Positions 54,937-63,377 of a stretch of 64,000 nt of DNA are shown here, piece after piece. Within the stretch, counting starts at the first letter, position 1. Each line of letters opens with the position of its first letter. The notes beneath the pieces were generated by a model. That model did not search any database, had not been told where the DNA came from, and was given only the letters and a program-made list of their open reading frames with translations. Position numbers and translations under genes: made by a program. The DNA lies in NCBI RefSeq assembly GCF_937960835.1, contig NZ_CALGPC010000009.1:1-64000 (forward strand). Reading direction: 5' to 3'. Source of the stretch: an uncultured Ferrovibrio sp. GTDB lineage: Bacteria > Pseudomonadota > Alphaproteobacteria > Ferrovibrionales > Ferrovibrionaceae.

Positions 54937-55707
54937 GTGGTCAGCATCAGTCCGCCGGCTTCGGCGAATCACCCGCATTACGTCCGTCACATCGCGCATG
55001 ACCGGCCCTGGCATTGGCTGGCGCTTGGCTGGCGCGACATGATGAACGCACCGGTAATCAGTCTCGTCTACGGGGCGGGTTTGGTGCTCGTAAGTTATCT
55101 TCTTGTGCTGGGGCTGTGGCAGGCTGACCTGCCCTACCTCGTTCTTCCCATGGCGGCCGGCTTCTTCCTGATCGCGCCCCTGATCGCGGTCGGTCTATAC
55201 GATACCAGCCGCCGCCTGGAGCAGCGTGAGCCAACCGGCCTGCTGACCGCCCTGACAGCCTGGCGGCGGCCGGTGCAGATCGCCGCCTTCGGGGTCGTCC
55301 TGCTGTTGCTGCACTTCGCCTGGACCCGTGTCGCCCTCTTGTGGTTCGCCCTGTATTTCCACGGCGGGACGCCGCCGCTGGAGGCAATGCCCTTTTACCT
55401 GCTGGAGGCGCAGAACCTGCCCTTCTTAGTGATCGGCACTCTGCTGGGGGGCGCATTCGCCGTGCTGGTCTTCGCAGTGTCTGCCGTGTCGCTGCCGATG
55501 CTGCTGGACCGCGATGTCGATGTCATTTCGGCCATCATCACCAGCGTGCGCAGCGTGCAGCAGAACCCGCGGGCCATGGCGCTCTGGGCCGGCTTGATCG
55601 TACTGTGCACGGCGGTGGGGCTAGTGACGTTCTTTGTCGGGCTTGGGGTGCTGTTCCCGCTCGTTGCGCATGCCAGCTGGCACGCCTATCGGGATCTGGT
55701 CCGCTAA
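54937..55707 (+). CDS. DUF2189 integral membrane protein
   Basis: A 256-residue polytopic protein with about six membrane helices (VSYLLVLGLWQADLPYLVLP, FAVLVFAVSAVSLPMLLDRD). The segment WLALGWRDMMNAPVISLVYG and the later SLPMLLDRDVDVISAI are DUF2189 signatures. Starts at a GTG with GGGGAGGG 7 bases upstream. Role unknown; it is often found near oxidase genes. Divergent from ccoN, convergent with the SafE-like gene. Confidence 0.85.
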   Translation: MVSISPPASANHPHYVRHIAHDRPWHWLALGWRDMMNAPVISLVYGAGLVLVSYLLVLGLWQADLPYLVLPMAAGFFLIAPLIAVGLYDTSRRLEQREPTGLLTALTAWRRPVQIAAFGVVLLLLHFAWTRVALLWFALYFHGGTPPLEAMPFYLLEAQNLPFLVIGTLLGGAFAVLVFAVSAVSLPMLLDRDVDVISAIITSVRSVQQNPRAMALWAGLIVLCTAVGLVTFFVGLGVLFPLVAHASWHAYRDLVR

Positions 55708-56468
55708 CCCAGCCAGCGCCAGGCCATGAAACCGGCGATGGCGGCATTGAAGAGCAGCACCGCAACCAGCCAGCGGCGCAGCGATTGAGGCCGTAATGCC
55801 TGCCCCAACGTTGCGCCGAGACCGCCGACGGCGAACAACGCTGGCATGGTTCCCAATGCGAAAGCCGCCATCCCAAACGCGCCCTGACGCCAATCGCCGC
55901 TGGTGCCGACGATCAGCAAGGCCGTGTAGATCAAGCCGCAGGGCAGGAAACCCAGGCCAAGCCCGAGGATATATCCTGACAGCCCTGTCGGCTGCCGGAA
56001 AAACGGCGCGAGCAGTCGCTGCCAGCTGGACGAGATGGCGCCAAAACCACTAGCCAGGGCCTGCCGCGGCATCAACTGAAACAATGCGAAACCCGCGAAG
56101 ACGACCGCGACGAGGCTCATGGCGATTGCCGGCACCCGGCCGGCAATGAGTATCGACTCAACACCGCTGAGCGCTGCAGCGGCAACGCCGCCTAGCGCGG
56201 CATAGGTGGTCATCCGGCCAAGATGATAAGGCAGCAGCGCAGCGCCCCGCAGCCTGACGAGACGCGTGGCGCGCTCAAGCGGCGTCGCGGCCAGACGGCT
56301 GCCAACCTGGGCCATGACAAACGGCCCGCACATGCCGGCGCAATGCGTCACGCCGCCGACCAGCCCCAGCAGGAACAACGCCACGGGTTGGCCGTAGGCC
56401 GCCAAAATGCCCGCGGTATCGCCCTGGGCCAGTGCCGCGCAGGCGGTCAGAAATGAATGCCAATCCAT
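55704..56468 (-). CDS. TauE/SafE-UreH-like membrane protein of the cco locus
   Basis: A 254-residue protein with about six helices and the family motif VGGVTHCAGMCGPFVMAQVG near the N terminus, then LGLGFLPCGLIYTALL. Proteins of this type are part of many cco clusters, where they are linked to copper or haem handling for the oxidase. The ATG at 56468 begins MDWHSFLTA. Divergent from the hemerythrin gene with a shared FNR box. Confidence 0.85.
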   Translation of the reverse strand: MDWHSFLTACAALAQGDTAGILAAYGQPVALFLLGLVGGVTHCAGMCGPFVMAQVGSRLAATPLERATRLVRLRGAALLPYHLGRMTTYAALGGVAAAALSGVESILIAGRVPAIAMSLVAVVFAGFALFQLMPRQALASGFGAISSSWQRLLAPFFRQPTGLSGYILGLGLGFLPCGLIYTALLIVGTSGDWRQGAFGMAAFALGTMPALFAVGGLGATLGQALRPQSLRRWLVAVLLFNAAIAGFMAWRWLG

Positions 56469-56501
56469 GGCGCTAACCTAACACATAACCCCTGCAAGCT
56501 G

Positions 56502-56515
56502 TTGATCTTGATCAA
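56502..56515. promoter_or_regulatory. FNR box shared by SafE-like and hemerythrin genes
   Basis: TTGATCTTGATCAA, a perfect FNR/FixK-type palindrome. Its centre (56508.5) is 41.5 bases from the hemerythrin ATG (56550) and about 40.5 bases from the SafE-like ATG (56468), the class II activator position if both transcripts begin at or next to the start codon. Confidence 0.8.
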
Positions 56516-56549
56516 TGTCGGAATCGACTGTCAGGCATAGCGTGCATGC

Positions 56550-57131
56550 ATGGACAGTAAGGCCACCATCATCGAGTTACGACAGGCCGTATCGCCTGCG
56601 CTGCTGCGTCTTTGCGCAGCATTGGAAGGCCGGAACTGCGACAGCTCGCCACTGGATGTCCTTGCCGCCCGCAGAATGGGTCTGCTGCTCGTCTGCGCGG
56701 CGATGGATGCACTGCCCAACGCAGGAAAGGTCGTCATCCGCGATGCGGCAGCGGGAATAGCCGCCTTCCTCAGAACCGATTACCACGGGATCATCATCGA
56801 GGAAGAAGAAGGGCTTCTTGCCCGGCTGCGCCCCCGTCTGCTGATCGGCGACGATCTCGATGACGCAATCCGTCAGATGCAGGATGAACACCGGCGCGAC
56901 CGCCAGGAGGCCGTTGTACTCGCCGGCAAATGCGAGGAACTTGCAACCGGGCTTGGCAGTGACGAAGCCCCGGCCACATTCGCCAGCCTGCGCGCCTTCG
57001 CCGAAAGGCAGCGCCGGCACCTCGCCTGGGAAGACGCCATCATCTTCCCGATCGCTCGGGACCGCTTGACCTCGGACGATTTGTCGCAGTGGATGCAGGC
57101 TATGCGAAAGCGTCAACGCTCCGTAAGCTGA
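56550..57131 (+). CDS. Hemerythrin-like domain protein
   Basis: A 193-residue four-helix protein. The HHE pattern is visible as FLRTDYHGIIIEEEEGLLAR, MQDEHRRDRQEAVVLAGK and RQRRHLAWEDAIIFPIARD, supplying His and Glu ligands for a di-iron site. Such proteins bind O2 or NO or deliver iron. No Shine-Dalgarno sequence precedes the ATG, consistent with a leaderless mRNA from the FNR box at 56502-56515. Next is the fnr gene on the same strand after 39 bases. Confidence 0.85.
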   Translation: MDSKATIIELRQAVSPALLRLCAALEGRNCDSSPLDVLAARRMGLLLVCAAMDALPNAGKVVIRDAAAGIAAFLRTDYHGIIIEEEEGLLARLRPRLLIGDDLDDAIRQMQDEHRRDRQEAVVLAGKCEELATGLGSDEAPATFASLRAFAERQRRHLAWEDAIIFPIARDRLTSDDLSQWMQAMRKRQRSVS

Positions 57132-57170
57132 TGTCGTCGCGACCGTTGCGCCGCGGCAGAAATCAGAAGG

Positions 57171-57926
57171 ATGCTTTCCATGGGAAGCGTGCATAACTTC
57201 GTTTCTTTGCCTTCTCGTCCACAGTCGCCGTCCATTCCTGATACCTGCGTCAACTGCACTGCGCGAAGCCTCACCATCTGCGCCTCGCTCAATCCGCAGG
57301 AGCAGGCAGAGGTAGCTGCAGTCGCGACTGAGCTGGTCTTCAAGCCACGGCAAATCATATTCCACGAAGGCGATGAAGCAGCCTTCGTCTATAACATCAC
57401 ATCGGGCAGCGTGGCCTTGTCGAAATCCATGGCTGACGGCCGCCGTCAGATCACCGGCTTCCTCGGGCCGGGCGACTTCCTCGGCTTCAACGCACGCGCT
57501 TCTCATTCCGTCAGTGCGGAGACTTTGACCGATGTGCATGTGTGCCGGTTTCCGCGTCGCGCCTTCCACGAACTGCTCGCCCGCATCCCTCCGCTTGAGC
57601 ATCGGTTGCTGACCGTTGCCACGACGGAGCTGGAAGCTGCGCAAGATCAGATCCTGCTGCTCGGCCGCAAGACAGCGATGGAGCGCATCTCGACTTTTCT
57701 GCTGATGCAGATTGAGCGGGCGAAGGCCCGGGGCGGCGTCGCCAATCCACTGATTTTGCCAATGACCAGGGCCGAAGTCGGCGATTATCTCGGACTGACC
57801 ATCGAAACGGTGAGCCGCTGCTTCACCAAGCTCCGGAAGTCGAATGTCATCAGCCTGCTTAGCGCCGATCGCGTCTGCATAAATGCACCGGAAGCTCTCT
57901 CTGCGCTGGCTGATGCGAGCGATTGA
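57171..57926 (+). CDS. fnr: Fnr-type oxygen-sensing transcription regulator
   Basis: A 251-residue Crp/Fnr-family protein. The N terminus has Cys26, Cys29 and Cys37 (DTCVNCTARSLTIC) and a fourth Cys at residue 125 (VHVCRF), the ligand set of an O2-labile [4Fe-4S] cluster. The cyclic-nucleotide-like fold includes FHEGDEAAFVYNITSGSV. The helix-turn-helix recognition helix has LGLTIETVSRCFTKLRKS; Glu-x-x-Ser-Arg is the FNR half-site TTGAT reader. It is next to its likely targets: boxes at 41003, 54836 and 56502. Confidence 0.93.
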   Translation: MLSMGSVHNFVSLPSRPQSPSIPDTCVNCTARSLTICASLNPQEQAEVAAVATELVFKPRQIIFHEGDEAAFVYNITSGSVALSKSMADGRRQITGFLGPGDFLGFNARASHSVSAETLTDVHVCRFPRRAFHELLARIPPLEHRLLTVATTELEAAQDQILLLGRKTAMERISTFLLMQIERAKARGGVANPLILPMTRAEVGDYLGLTIETVSRCFTKLRKSNVISLLSADRVCINAPEALSALADASD

Positions 57927-57953
57927 TTGCCGTTTTTCTTGCGGTCATTCGCG

Positions 57954-57977
57954 GCAGTATTGGATGCAGTATTGGAT
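57954..57977. repeat. Tandem 12-bp duplication downstream of fnr
   Basis: GCAGTATTGGAT occurs twice in a row (57954-57965 and 57966-57977). It lies 27 bases past the fnr stop. Confidence 0.85.
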
Positions 57978-58221
57978 ATTGTTTGATCTGAAGCGTCCGA
58001 TCTGATTCGCCTCAACAAAGTCCAACCGCCTGCCTCAATTTAAATGCTCGTGACAAAGGCGGGGCATAAACAAGACATACTTGTGATGTCGAGTGTCCAT
58101 CGGCGTAAACAACCAATAACCTCCGCCGCCCACTGGTTACAATCCAATAACGTTCCGGAAATTTGGGTTACTTCATCGACTGAAAAGTGATGTCTCCGCT
58201 TCACCGAAGGAGGCATTGTCG

Positions 58222-59946
58222 ATGAAATCAACATTTCAAAAATCTTCTTCCCTATCATTCCTGCGCACCGTAGCTGGTCCTTTTCGCGTGGCCTTTATTG
58301 TCGCGATCCTGTTCAGCCTGGCGATCAATCTGCTGGTTCTGACCTCGCCGATTTACATGATGCAGGTCTTCGATCGGGTTGTGACGAGCGGCAGTCTAGA
58401 CACGCTCGCCTGGCTTACTCTTCTGGCCGCACTCGCCTATCTCACCTACGGCGCGCTGGAAACCGTGCGCAGCAATCTGCTGTCCCGCCTGGGCGCCTGG
58501 GTTGACCGGGCTTTGTCCGAGCGCCTCATTGTTGCCGGCCTTAACGCCGGTCTGGCCGGTCAGCCGACTGGTTCGCAGCCGCTGCGCGATGTCGCGCAGC
58601 TTCGCGCTTTTCTCTCCGGCCCGGCGATGGCCCCCCTCTTCGACGCCCCCTGGGCTCCCGTCTTTCTCGCCGTTCTGTGGTTCATGCATCCCTGGCTTGG
58701 TGCTTTTGCCACCGCGACGGCCATCGTGTTGCTCGGTGTCATGGCCGCTGGTGAAGCCCTGACGCGGCATCATGTCAGCAAGGGTGAAGGTCATCAGATG
58801 CAGGCCTACACCGCCGCCGACGCCACCATCCGCCAGGGCGAGCTTGTCCAGGCCATGGGTTTGCTGCCGGCTTTGCTCGGCCGCTGGCGAACAACGCATG
58901 AGACAGCCCTGCAGGCGCAGCAGAACGCGACCGATCGCGTACTTCGCCTCCATGGCCTGACCAAGGCGATCCGTCTTTTCGTGCAGACCGCCATCCTGGG
59001 CTTGGGCGCGTGGCTGGTCGTCAAGGGTGAATTGACCTCCGGCGGAATGATCGCCGGCTCCATCCTGCTCGGCCGCGCCTTGGCGCCGGTCGACCAGCTG
59101 CTGGGTAGCTGGAAGCAGTTCATCTCGGTGCGTGAAGCCTGGCACCGCGTGATCGCTCTGCTCGAGCGCTTTCCCGCCAAGGCGGAAAGCATGCCGCTGC
59201 CCGCACCGAAGGGTGCGCTGTCGGTGGAAGGTGTCACCTATCTTCCGCCTAATGGCGACAAGCCCGTGCTGCGCCACGTCTCTTTCGAGCTGGAGCCGGG
59301 ACAATCGCTTGGCGTCATCGGGCCGTCGGCTGCGGGTAAGAGCACTCTTTGCCGTCTGCTGGTCGGCGCCTTGTCGCCGAATGCAGGCCATGTGCGGCTG
59401 GATCACGCCGACATCAATGACTGGGATCGCACCCAGATCGGCCCGCATATCGGCTACCTGCCGCAGGACGTTACGCTGTTCGCAGGCACCGTGGCGGAGA
59501 ATATCGCACGGATGAGCAAGGGCGATCCCGCCTTGATCGTCGCCGCCGCGCGGCAAGCCAACATTCACGAGATGATTCTGCGTCTGCCGCAAGGCTACGA
59601 AACTAGGATCGACAGCACCGGCGTTCAGCTCTCTGGTGGACAGCGCCAGCGTATCGGGCTTGCCCGCGCACTCTATGGCAACCCGAAGCTTCTGGTTCTC
59701 GATGAGCCGAATTCCAGCCTTGACGCCGAGGGCGAAGCAGCATTGCTGGCCGCCTTGGCCACCGCCCGGCAAAAGGGCTGCACGACGATTATCGTCAGCC
59801 ATCGGCCAAGCATGCTGGAACATTCCGACTTGCTGTTGTTCCTGCGCGACGGAATGGCTCAGGCCTTCGGCCCAATCGACGATATTTGGCCGCGCCTGAC
59901 TGGCCAGCCATTCCCGGCACGTTCTGCCGCCGCCCGCAGCGCTTAA
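58222..59946 (+). CDS. Type I secretion ABC transporter (PrtD/LipB type)
   Basis: A 574-residue fused membrane-ATPase protein. About six helices (residues 20-300: VAFIVAILFSLAINLLVLTS, MIAGSILLGRALAPVDQLLG) precede an ABC domain with Walker A GPSAAGKSTLCR, signature LSGGQRQRIGLARAL and Walker B LLVLDEPNSSLD. There is no N-terminal peptidase or CLD domain, as in the PrtD subtype that exports RTX-type or other C-terminal-signal substrates. GGAGG lies 8 bases before the ATG at 58222; a TTG at 58216 is an alternative. Coupled to the HlyD-type gene downstream. Confidence 0.93.
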   Translation: MKSTFQKSSSLSFLRTVAGPFRVAFIVAILFSLAINLLVLTSPIYMMQVFDRVVTSGSLDTLAWLTLLAALAYLTYGALETVRSNLLSRLGAWVDRALSERLIVAGLNAGLAGQPTGSQPLRDVAQLRAFLSGPAMAPLFDAPWAPVFLAVLWFMHPWLGAFATATAIVLLGVMAAGEALTRHHVSKGEGHQMQAYTAADATIRQGELVQAMGLLPALLGRWRTTHETALQAQQNATDRVLRLHGLTKAIRLFVQTAILGLGAWLVVKGELTSGGMIAGSILLGRALAPVDQLLGSWKQFISVREAWHRVIALLERFPAKAESMPLPAPKGALSVEGVTYLPPNGDKPVLRHVSFELEPGQSLGVIGPSAAGKSTLCRLLVGALSPNAGHVRLDHADINDWDRTQIGPHIGYLPQDVTLFAGTVAENIARMSKGDPALIVAAARQANIHEMILRLPQGYETRIDSTGVQLSGGQRQRIGLARALYGNPKLLVLDEPNSSLDAEGEAALLAALATARQKGCTTIIVSHRPSMLEHSDLLLFLRDGMAQAFGPIDDIWPRLTGQPFPARSAAARSA

Positions 59947-59965
59947 ATCCTTCTGGAGACACGAC

Positions 59966-61288
59966 ATGACCCAGATCTTTACGGTCGGGACGCCCGAGCT
60001 GCGTCAAACGCTCCGCCGTCCCCTCATCACCGGCTTTGCAATCTGCATGGCCTTCTTCGGCGGATTGGGTGCCTGGTCGGCCATGGCGCCATTATCCAGC
60101 GCAGCGCTCGGCCCGGGTGTCGTCAGTCCTGACGGCAATCGCCGTACGATCCAGCATCTTGAAGGCGGCATCGTCGAAAAGCTCCTGGTACAGGATGGCA
60201 GCCGCGTGGAAGCGGGAGACCCGCTTGTGATTCTGGAAGACAAGGCGGCCCGTTCTGCACATGACGTCGCGCTTGGGCAATATCGCCAGCTTCTGGCCAT
60301 TGAGGGGCGGCTGCTGGCGGAGCGGGATGGCGAGACCGAGCCGCGCTTTGCCGAGGAGCTGCTTAACGATGCAGCCGATCCCGCCGTTGCCGCCATCCTG
60401 GTTGCCCAGCGCCAGTTGATGCAGCAGCGTCAGGATGCGCTGGCGCACAAGCGCACCCTGCTGCTGCAGAAGATCGCTCAGATTAATGAGGAAATTGCCG
60501 GCTTGCGGGCTCAGGTCACCAGCCAGTCGCGCCAGCTCACGCTGATCGCCGAAGAGGTAAAGGGCGTGACCCATCTGCTTAACAAGGGACTGGAGCGCAA
60601 ACCTCGCCTGCTGGCCCTGCAGCGCAGCCAGGCGGAAATCGCTGGCCTCCGCGCCGCGAACGAAGCAGCCATCGCCCGCGCCCTGCAGGCGATCGGCGAA
60701 GCCGAGCAGCAGATCACGACCCTGGATGCCGAGCGCCAGGAAGAGATCGGCACACGTCTGGCCGAGGTGACCGGCGAATTGGCGGCTGCGCGGGACCGCC
60801 TTGTTGCTGCGGCCGACGTGCTGCGCCGCGTTGTCATCACCGCACCGATTGCCGGCACTGTCGTGCAGCTGAAGGCTCATACGGTCGGCGGCGTCGTCGG
60901 ATCGGGCCAGCCCATCCTGGACATCGTTCCGCGCGATGAAGACCTGCTGATCGATGCGCGCATCGCGCCCACCGACATTGACGTCGTGCGTGAAGGCCTG
61001 CCGGCGCAGGTGGTTCTGTCAGCCTACAAGCAGCGGAACCTGCCTCGTCTGGAAGGCCGTGTCCGCAGCGTATCGGCTGACCGGATCGTCGATGAGAAGA
61101 CCTCGACACCCTACTACCTCGTCCGCATCGAGGTGGATCGCGAACATCTGGCCAAGGTCGCGCCGGATGTCGAACTCACGCCTGGCATGCCCGCAGAAGC
61201 GATGGTGATGACCGGCCATCGGACCGCGCTGTCCTACCTGACGCAGCCGTTCCTGGACTCTCTCCGCCGCAGCATGCGGGAGAGCTGA
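59966..61288 (+). CDS. HlyD-family type I secretion adaptor
   Basis: A 440-residue periplasmic adaptor with an N-terminal membrane helix (LITGFAICMAFFGGLGAWSA, about 19-38), a biotinyl-lipoyl-like domain (GPGVVSPDGNRRTIQHLEGG, then IVEKLLVQDGSRVEAGDPLV), a long coiled coil (residues 120-290) and a beta-barrel region. RSVSADRIVDEKTSTPYYLV is the family signature. Twenty bases after the ABC gene. TolC is not in the window and would be supplied elsewhere. Confidence 0.94.
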   Translation: MTQIFTVGTPELRQTLRRPLITGFAICMAFFGGLGAWSAMAPLSSAALGPGVVSPDGNRRTIQHLEGGIVEKLLVQDGSRVEAGDPLVILEDKAARSAHDVALGQYRQLLAIEGRLLAERDGETEPRFAEELLNDAADPAVAAILVAQRQLMQQRQDALAHKRTLLLQKIAQINEEIAGLRAQVTSQSRQLTLIAEEVKGVTHLLNKGLERKPRLLALQRSQAEIAGLRAANEAAIARALQAIGEAEQQITTLDAERQEEIGTRLAEVTGELAAARDRLVAAADVLRRVVITAPIAGTVVQLKAHTVGGVVGSGQPILDIVPRDEDLLIDARIAPTDIDVVREGLPAQVVLSAYKQRNLPRLEGRVRSVSADRIVDEKTSTPYYLVRIEVDREHLAKVAPDVELTPGMPAEAMVMTGHRTALSYLTQPFLDSLRRSMRES

Positions 61289-61340
61289 GCAGCACCTTAC
61301 GCACGTTATCCGTTCACCTAGAGCTAAGAAGGACCTTATT

Positions 61341-63308
61341 ATGGCTAAGCCACGCGTATTGATTTCGACCGACATTGGCGGTGCGGATCCGGACGATATC
61401 CAGTCGATGGTTCACGCCCTCCTGTATAGTGACAAGGTCAACTTGGTGGGCCTGGTTTCCACGCCGAGCAAACATGGCGGTCGCGCCTCGGACATCAATA
61501 AGGTGATCGACGCCTATGCCCAGGACTATTCGAAGCTGAAGACGTGGTCTTCCGAATATCCGACGCCGGACTATCTGAAGTCCATCGTCAAGCAGGGCAG
61601 CATCTCGGTTGCGCCGTCGCAAGGCTGGTCCACGCCCACCGAAGGGTCGAAGGCGATCATTGCCGCAGCCAAGGCCTCGTCGGAACCACTTTGGGTTCTT
61701 GCTTGGGGTTCAATGACTGACGTCGCTCAGGCACTGCATGACGATCCGTCGATCGCCAGCAAGATCAAGCTTTACAGCATCGGTTCCTGGAACACCCAGC
61801 AGGATCCCGCTGCGCGCGACTATGTCTACAACAACTTCAAGGATCTGTGGTGGATCGAGAACAACTCGACCTTCCGCGGCATGTATGTCAACGACAGCGG
61901 CGCAGCCACCAATAACTGGAAGATGGGTGACGCCCAGGGGCATGGCGCGTTGGGCGACTACTTCTACAAGGCGATGCCCTGGGGCCTGAAGATGGGCGAT
62001 ACGCCCTCGCTGCTTTATCTGCTGGACCAGGCCGACGACAACAACCCCACGGCTTCCAGCTGGGGCGGCTCGTTCGTCAAGACTGGTCATGGCCCGAACT
62101 ATTGGACCGATAACCCTGCCAGCAATCTGAAGAATGGCAGCTATAACGGCGCAGAAACGGTGCAGAAGTATCAGAGCGAATTCTACAAGGATTTCGCCAC
62201 GCGCCTCGACCACGCCAAGGCGGCTAAGTCCGGTGGCTCGACTACGCCGGCGCCCAGCAATCCTGAGCCGAGCAACCCGCCCCCCCAGACCGGCGGCAAG
62301 GGGAATCCGGTGACGGCGGTTGACGACAACTACAAGACCGGTGTCGACCAGGCGCTGTATTTCAACACCCGCCACATCATGATGAATGACAAGGGTGCCG
62401 ATGGCGGCCTGAAGGTGACCAATGTGCCGACCAAGAGTGCGGCTGGCGCCACCATCACCTGGGGCAGCGACGGCACGGTGAAGTACACCCCGCCCAAGGG
62501 CTGGCAGGGCAAGGACTCATTCGACTATATCCTGAGCGATGCCGATGGCAGCACGGATGTCGGTACGGTCTTCGTGCAGGTGGGCAATGGCACTTCCACG
62601 CCTACCCCCACTCAGCCCGCCCCGACCACGCCGCCGACCAGCGGCACTGGCAACCCGGTGACGGCCGTTGATGACAATTACAGCATCGATCCCGGCAAGA
62701 CGCTGTACTTCAACAGCCGTTATCTGACCTGGAATGACAAGGGCGCAGATGGCGGCCTGAAGGTCGTCAACGTCGAGACCAAGAGCGCGGCCGGCGCCAC
62801 CATCACCTGGGGCAGCGATGGCACGGTGAAGTATACCCCGCCCAAGGGCTGGCAGGGTAAGGACTCGTTCGACTACACCCTGAGCGATGCCGATGGCAGC
62901 AAGGATGTTGGGACCATCTTCGTCCAGGTGGGCACCGGCACCAACACGCCGGCGCCCGCTCCTGCCCCTGAGCCGACACCGGCCCCCGCTCCGGCACCCA
63001 GCGCCGGCACGGGCAATCCGGTCAGCGTTGGCGACGATGTCCACAAGACCACCGCCAATCAGAAGCACTACTTCAACAGCAAGTATCTTCTGCTGAACGA
63101 CAAAGGCCCCGATGGCGGCCTGCATGTGACCGATATCGAAACCACCACGGCCAAGGGCGGCACCGTGACGTGGAACGCCTCGAACGGTTCGGCGATCTAC
63201 ACGCCGAAGGCTGGCTTCGTCGGACGGGATTCGGTGGAGTATTCCATCGCCGACCGCGACGGCAGCAGCGATACTGGTCTCATTCACTTCGACGTTCTGC
63301 TCGCCTAA
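61341..63308 (+). CDS. DUF1593 protein with three Ig-like repeats, likely type I secretion substrate
   Basis: A 655-residue acidic protein without a signal peptide. Residues 1-295 match DUF1593 nucleoside-hydrolase-like proteins: PRVLISTDIGGADPDD, NLVGLVSTPSKHGGRASDI, and a WVLAWGSMTDVAQAL segment. A Pro/Ser/Thr linker (296-318) leads to three Ig-like/cadherin-like repeats at about 320-415, 436-535 and 556-655 (AVDDNYxx ... YFNxRxLxxNDKGADGGLKV ... DSFDYxLSDADGSxDVG). No RTX (GGxGxD) repeats. The C terminus ends GSSDTGLIHFDVLLA. Located directly after the ABC and HlyD genes, hence the export assignment, which is inferred. AAGAAGGA precedes the ATG; terminator at 63331-63367. Confidence 0.82.
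   Translation: MAKPRVLISTDIGGADPDDIQSMVHALLYSDKVNLVGLVSTPSKHGGRASDINKVIDAYAQDYSKLKTWSSEYPTPDYLKSIVKQGSISVAPSQGWSTPTEGSKAIIAAAKASSEPLWVLAWGSMTDVAQALHDDPSIASKIKLYSIGSWNTQQDPAARDYVYNNFKDLWWIENNSTFRGMYVNDSGAATNNWKMGDAQGHGALGDYFYKAMPWGLKMGDTPSLLYLLDQADDNNPTASSWGGSFVKTGHGPNYWTDNPASNLKNGSYNGAETVQKYQSEFYKDFATRLDHAKAAKSGGSTTPAPSNPEPSNPPPQTGGKGNPVTAVDDNYKTGVDQALYFNTRHIMMNDKGADGGLKVTNVPTKSAAGATITWGSDGTVKYTPPKGWQGKDSFDYILSDADGSTDVGTVFVQVGNGTSTPTPTQPAPTTPPTSGTGNPVTAVDDNYSIDPGKTLYFNSRYLTWNDKGADGGLKVVNVETKSAAGATITWGSDGTVKYTPPKGWQGKDSFDYTLSDADGSKDVGTIFVQVGTGTNTPAPAPAPEPTPAPAPAPSAGTGNPVSVGDDVHKTTANQKHYFNSKYLLLNDKGPDGGLHVTDIETTTAKGGTVTWNASNGSAIYTPKAGFVGRDSVEYSIADRDGSSDTGLIHFDVLLA
62305..63306 (+). repeat. Three Ig-like domain-coding repeats
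   Basis: Copies begin near 62305, 62650 and 63010. Copies 1 and 2 share long near-identical DNA, for example 62437-62530 against 62797-62890, with only a few synonymous changes; copy 3 is more divergent. Recent duplication or gene conversion is likely. Confidence 0.85.
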
Positions 63309-63330
63309 TCGGCCGGCAGGCAACGACATG

Positions 63331-63367
63331 ATGGCCGTCGGATTGCTCCGGCGGCCATTTTTTTGCT
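63331..63367 (+). terminator. Terminator of the secretion operon
   Basis: ATGGCCGTCGGA-TTGC-TCCGGCGGCCAT, 12-bp stem with one wobble pair, followed by seven T. Confidence 0.88.
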
Positions 63368-63377
63368 TGATGATCAA

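Noticed and set aside
58396..59967. 523-codon open frame on the minus strand
   Set aside because: Antisense to the type I secretion ABC gene with intact Walker and signature motifs.
61341..63308. RTX nonapeptides in the putative secreted protein
   Set aside because: Searched for GGxGxD repeats; DxDG/NDKGADGG strings are part of the Ig-like repeats and not RTX.
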